From: BM520 sp964594665 | Lineage (GTDB): Bacteria > Bacteroidota > Bacteroidia > Bacteroidales > BM520 | Length of the DNA: 7,867 bases | Direction: 5' to 3' | Assembly (NCBI GenBank): GCA_964594665.1 | Contig: CAZQNY010000125.1 | Location: forward strand, 1-7,867 | In this document: piece after piece, positions 5,987 through 7,867 of the stretch | Layout of the letters: every line of letters begins with the position of its first letter | Numbering within the stretch: position 1 is the first letter of the stretch | Notes under the pieces: model-generated | What the model saw: only the letters and a program-made list of their open reading frames with translations | Told to the model about the DNA's origin: nothing | Database searches by the model: none | Position numbers and translations under genes: made by a program

Positions 5987-7342
5987 ATGATGAAAAAGTT
6001 TATTATCGTAACTGCTATCTTCAGTATTCTGATCTTTGCCGGGCAGGCTTTCTTTGGCTCTCCTGCTTCGGTTGCTGCAAATGCTCCCGAACAGACTGCC
6101 TTGAATTCCTCTTCTCCTCAGGGTCAGCATATTGAAATGAATTATAATGACGACTTCTCCCATGCTTCTACAAAAGGTATTAAGAAGTTCTGGAACTACA
6201 CAGGGTTTAAAAATGCTACCCCCGGTCACCTGGTAATGATCCTTGTGGGGCTGTTTTTTATCTTTCTGGCCATAAAATACGACTATGAGCCCCTGCTGCT
6301 GATCCCTATCGGTTTTGGTATCCTGCTGGGAAATATACCCTTTATGGAAGGTGCCGGACTGAAAATCGGCCTCTATGAACAGGGTAGTGTACTTAATTAC
6401 CTCTATTTTGGTGTTACTTCAGGTATCTATCCCCCACTGATTTTTATGGGTATTGGTGCTATGACCGACTTCAGCTCCCTGATCTCCAACCCAAGGTTGA
6501 TGATTCTTGGTGCTGCGGCTCAGGTAGGTATTTTTATTACCTTCTGGGGCGCCCTTGCCCTTGGGTTTGCTCCACCTGAAGCTGGTGCTATCGGTATTAT
6601 TGGTGGCGCTGACGGCCCTACTGCTATCTTTATGTCTTCCAAACTTGCAAATGGTATCAATGTTATGCCCGACGGGACTACGGTGAAAAACCTTATCGGT
6701 CCTATCGCTATTGCTGCTTACTCTTATATGGCTCTCGTTCCGGTTATTCAGCCACCCATTATCCGGCTGCTGACTACAAAAAAGGAACGTGTTATCCGTA
6801 TGGCTCCTCCAAGAGCAGTAAGCAAACTGGAGAAAATCCTCTTCCCGCTTATTGGTGTACTGTTGACTTGCTTCATCGCTCCTTCTGCTCTGCCTCTGCT
6901 GGGTATGCTCTTCTTTGGTAACCTCCTGAAGGAAAGTGGCGTTACCAAACGTCTGGCTGTTACTGCAAGCAATGCACTCATCGATATCGTTACGATTGTT
7001 CTCGGGCTTACCGTCGGTGCTTCAACACAGGCAACCGTATTTCTGAAAGATACTTCTCTGCTGATTTTCGTCCTCGGTGCACTCTCATTTATGATTGCTA
7101 CTGCCGGTGGTGTGCTTTTCGCCAAGCTAATGAATGTGTTCTTCAAAGGCGATAAGAAGATTAACCCGATGATTGGTGCTGCAGGTGTTTCTGCTGTTCC
7201 CGATAGTGCCAGGGTAGTTCAGAACGAAGGGCTCAAATACGATCCTTCCAACCACCTGTTGATGCATGCCATGGCGCCAAACGTTTCAGGCGTTATTGGC
7301 TCCGCTGTTGCTGCCGGTATCATGCTGAGCTTCCTGCTGTAA
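5987..7342 (+). CDS. mmdB: sodium ion-translocating methylmalonyl-CoA decarboxylase beta subunit (OadB family)
   Basis: Encodes 451 residues of an integral membrane protein that decarboxylates carboxybiotin and exports Na+. The family core begins near residue 68 (FWNYTGFKNATPGHLVMILVGLF). The re-entrant loop GIIGGADGPTAIF (203-215) carries D209, equivalent to the Na+/proton-coupling Asp203 of Klebsiella OadB. In NPMIGAAGVSAVPDSAR (393-409), N393, G397, S402 and R409 match in spacing the key residues N373, G377, S382 and R389 of that enzyme. Residues 1-67 are an extra N-terminal region: a signal-peptide-like helix (5-22), an ASVAANA stretch that could be a cleavage site, then a hydrophilic spacer. 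A second ATG at 5990 is equally possible as start. It is the last gene of the operon, 6 bp after mmdC and followed by a strong terminator. The CoA-acting alpha subunit next door argues against oxaloacetate decarboxylase. Confidence 0.94.
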   Translation: MMKKFIIVTAIFSILIFAGQAFFGSPASVAANAPEQTALNSSSPQGQHIEMNYNDDFSHASTKGIKKFWNYTGFKNATPGHLVMILVGLFFIFLAIKYDYEPLLLIPIGFGILLGNIPFMEGAGLKIGLYEQGSVLNYLYFGVTSGIYPPLIFMGIGAMTDFSSLISNPRLMILGAAAQVGIFITFWGALALGFAPPEAGAIGIIGGADGPTAIFMSSKLANGINVMPDGTTVKNLIGPIAIAAYSYMALVPVIQPPIIRLLTTKKERVIRMAPPRAVSKLEKILFPLIGVLLTCFIAPSALPLLGMLFFGNLLKESGVTKRLAVTASNALIDIVTIVLGLTVGASTQATVFLKDTSLLIFVLGALSFMIATAGGVLFAKLMNVFFKGDKKINPMIGAAGVSAVPDSARVVQNEGLKYDPSNHLLMHAMAPNVSGVIGSAVAAGIMLSFLL

Positions 7343-7363
7343 ATGCAAAATATACTTATACAT

Positions 7364-7400
7364 AAAAAAGAGGCACTCAATCATTCAAGTGCCTCTTTTT
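7364..7400. terminator. bidirectional intrinsic terminator between mmdB and cdd
   Basis: The arms GAGGCACT (7370-7377) and AGTGCCTC (7388-7395) pair perfectly around a 10-nt loop. The stem is flanked by six A (7364-7369) on the left and five T (7396-7400) on the right, so it reads as hairpin plus U-tract on both strands. It lies 21 bp after the mmdB stop and 15 bp from the cytidine deaminase stop, serving two convergent units. Confidence 0.93.
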
Positions 7401-7415
7401 CATATTGGGTATAGC

Positions 7416-7867
7416 CTATTTTTTCTTTAACTCAATAGCTTCAAACATCAGTGGTAACAGATTGCCGATTTTTTTGGTGATATACACTTCTCCTGTGCTG
7501 TTCCCCATAATTACGCGGATGGGCTTTTGAAATCGTGTTTCCGTTTCTGCCATCACCTGGCGGCATGAACCACATGGAGGTACGGGCTTATGGATTTTAA
7601 ACTCTTCCGCATGGGCCGTAATAGCAATGCTTACAACAGGAATGTCAGGATATTTTGATGAGGCAGCAAATAATGCTACTCTTTCAGCACAAAGCCCGCT
7701 GGGATATGCCACATTTTCCTGGTTGCCACCATGAATGATTGCCCCGTTTTCAAGCAATACTGCTGCCCCCACATGGTATTTGGAATAGGGAGCATATGAC
7801 CCTTCCAACGCTTTTGTAGCTTCATTGAGAAGATTCTGATCCTGTGGTGAAAGCTCTTCTTTATCCG
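7416..7867 (-). CDS. cdd: cytidine deaminase, 5' end cut by window edge
   Basis: At least 149 residues are visible; the frame is open to the right window edge (7867), so the true start is outside. A TTG at 7808 is only a leucine inside the family-typical stretch KEELSPQDQNLLNEATKALEGSYAPYSKYHVGAAV. The enzyme hydrolyses (deoxy)cytidine to (deoxy)uridine in pyrimidine salvage and is cytoplasmic. Counting from the first visible codon, GGNQENVAYPSGLCAER includes the substrate-binding Asn/Glu (NQEN), Zn ligand C59 and catalytic E61. PCGSCRQ supplies C98 and C101, giving the three-cysteine zinc site of tetrameric (Bacillus-type) cytidine deaminases. The C-terminus ends IELKKK. It is convergent with the decarboxylase operon and shares its terminator. 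No functional link to its neighbours is evident. Confidence 0.95.
   Translation of the reverse strand, partial: DKEELSPQDQNLLNEATKALEGSYAPYSKYHVGAAVLLENGAIIHGGNQENVAYPSGLCAERVALFAASSKYPDIPVVSIAITAHAEEFKIHKPVPPCGSCRQVMAETETRFQKPIRVIMGNSTGEVYITKKIGNLLPLMFEAIELKKK

Noticed and set aside
5987..7342. Oxaloacetate decarboxylase beta subunit
   Set aside because: Oxaloacetate decarboxylase alpha belongs to a different (HMG-lyase-like) carboxyltransferase family; the alpha subunit here is an acyl-CoA carboxyltransferase with an epimerase beside it.
7416..7808. Treating the TTG at 7808 as the cytidine deaminase start
   Set aside because: The frame stays open and family-like (SPQDQNLLNEATKALEG) to the window edge, so the gene is truncated by the window, not started there.

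Overview
The window looks like a chromosomal segment of a Bacteroidota bacterium, probably an anaerobic or facultative propionate producer of the Bacteroidales/Marinilabiliales kind. The clues are moderate GC, AT-rich spacers, few Shine-Dalgarno sites, matches to the Bacteroidota -7 promoter box TAnnTTTG (TAGTTTTG at 1827, TACCTTTG at 3129), and proteins that read like Bacteroidota homologues. The genus cannot be told from this sequence.

Layout: (1) 1-141 is non-coding, with a pyrimidine tract and short AATATTGA repeats. (2) 142-1599, minus strand, is a compact three-gene unit transcribed leftwards: an ECF sigma factor, a one-TM cytoplasm-facing protein that looks like a zinc-less anti-sigma factor, and a membrane-anchored Spy/CpxP/CnrX-like protein with two LTxxQ motifs and a basic His/Pro-rich tail. 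(3) 1600-1850 is a divergent intergenic region holding an imperfect ~41-bp inverted repeat. (4) 1851-3035, plus strand, is a MalY/PatB-type PLP C-S lyase with its own -7 box. (5) 3153-7342, plus strand, is a five-gene operon: methylmalonyl-CoA epimerase, then the alpha, delta, gamma (biotin carrier) and beta subunits of a sodium-pumping methylmalonyl-CoA decarboxylase. A bidirectional intrinsic terminator closes it at 7364-7400. (6) 7416-7867, minus strand, is a convergent cytidine deaminase gene cut by the right window edge.

How the genes work together: the epimerase interconverts (R)- and (S)-methylmalonyl-CoA. MmdA then moves the carboxyl group of the (S) form to biotin on MmdC, releasing propionyl-CoA. 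The membrane subunit MmdB, with MmdD as assembly subunit, decarboxylates carboxybiotin and exports Na+. This is the energy-conserving end of the succinate-to-propionate route. The B12-dependent mutase and the biotin protein ligase must lie elsewhere.

The core metabolic genes are ordinary in content. The less explained parts are the sigma/anti-sigma/Spy-like module, the intergenic palindrome at 1681-1780, two dyads in front of the decarboxylase operon, and an N-terminal secreted-looking extension on MmdB.
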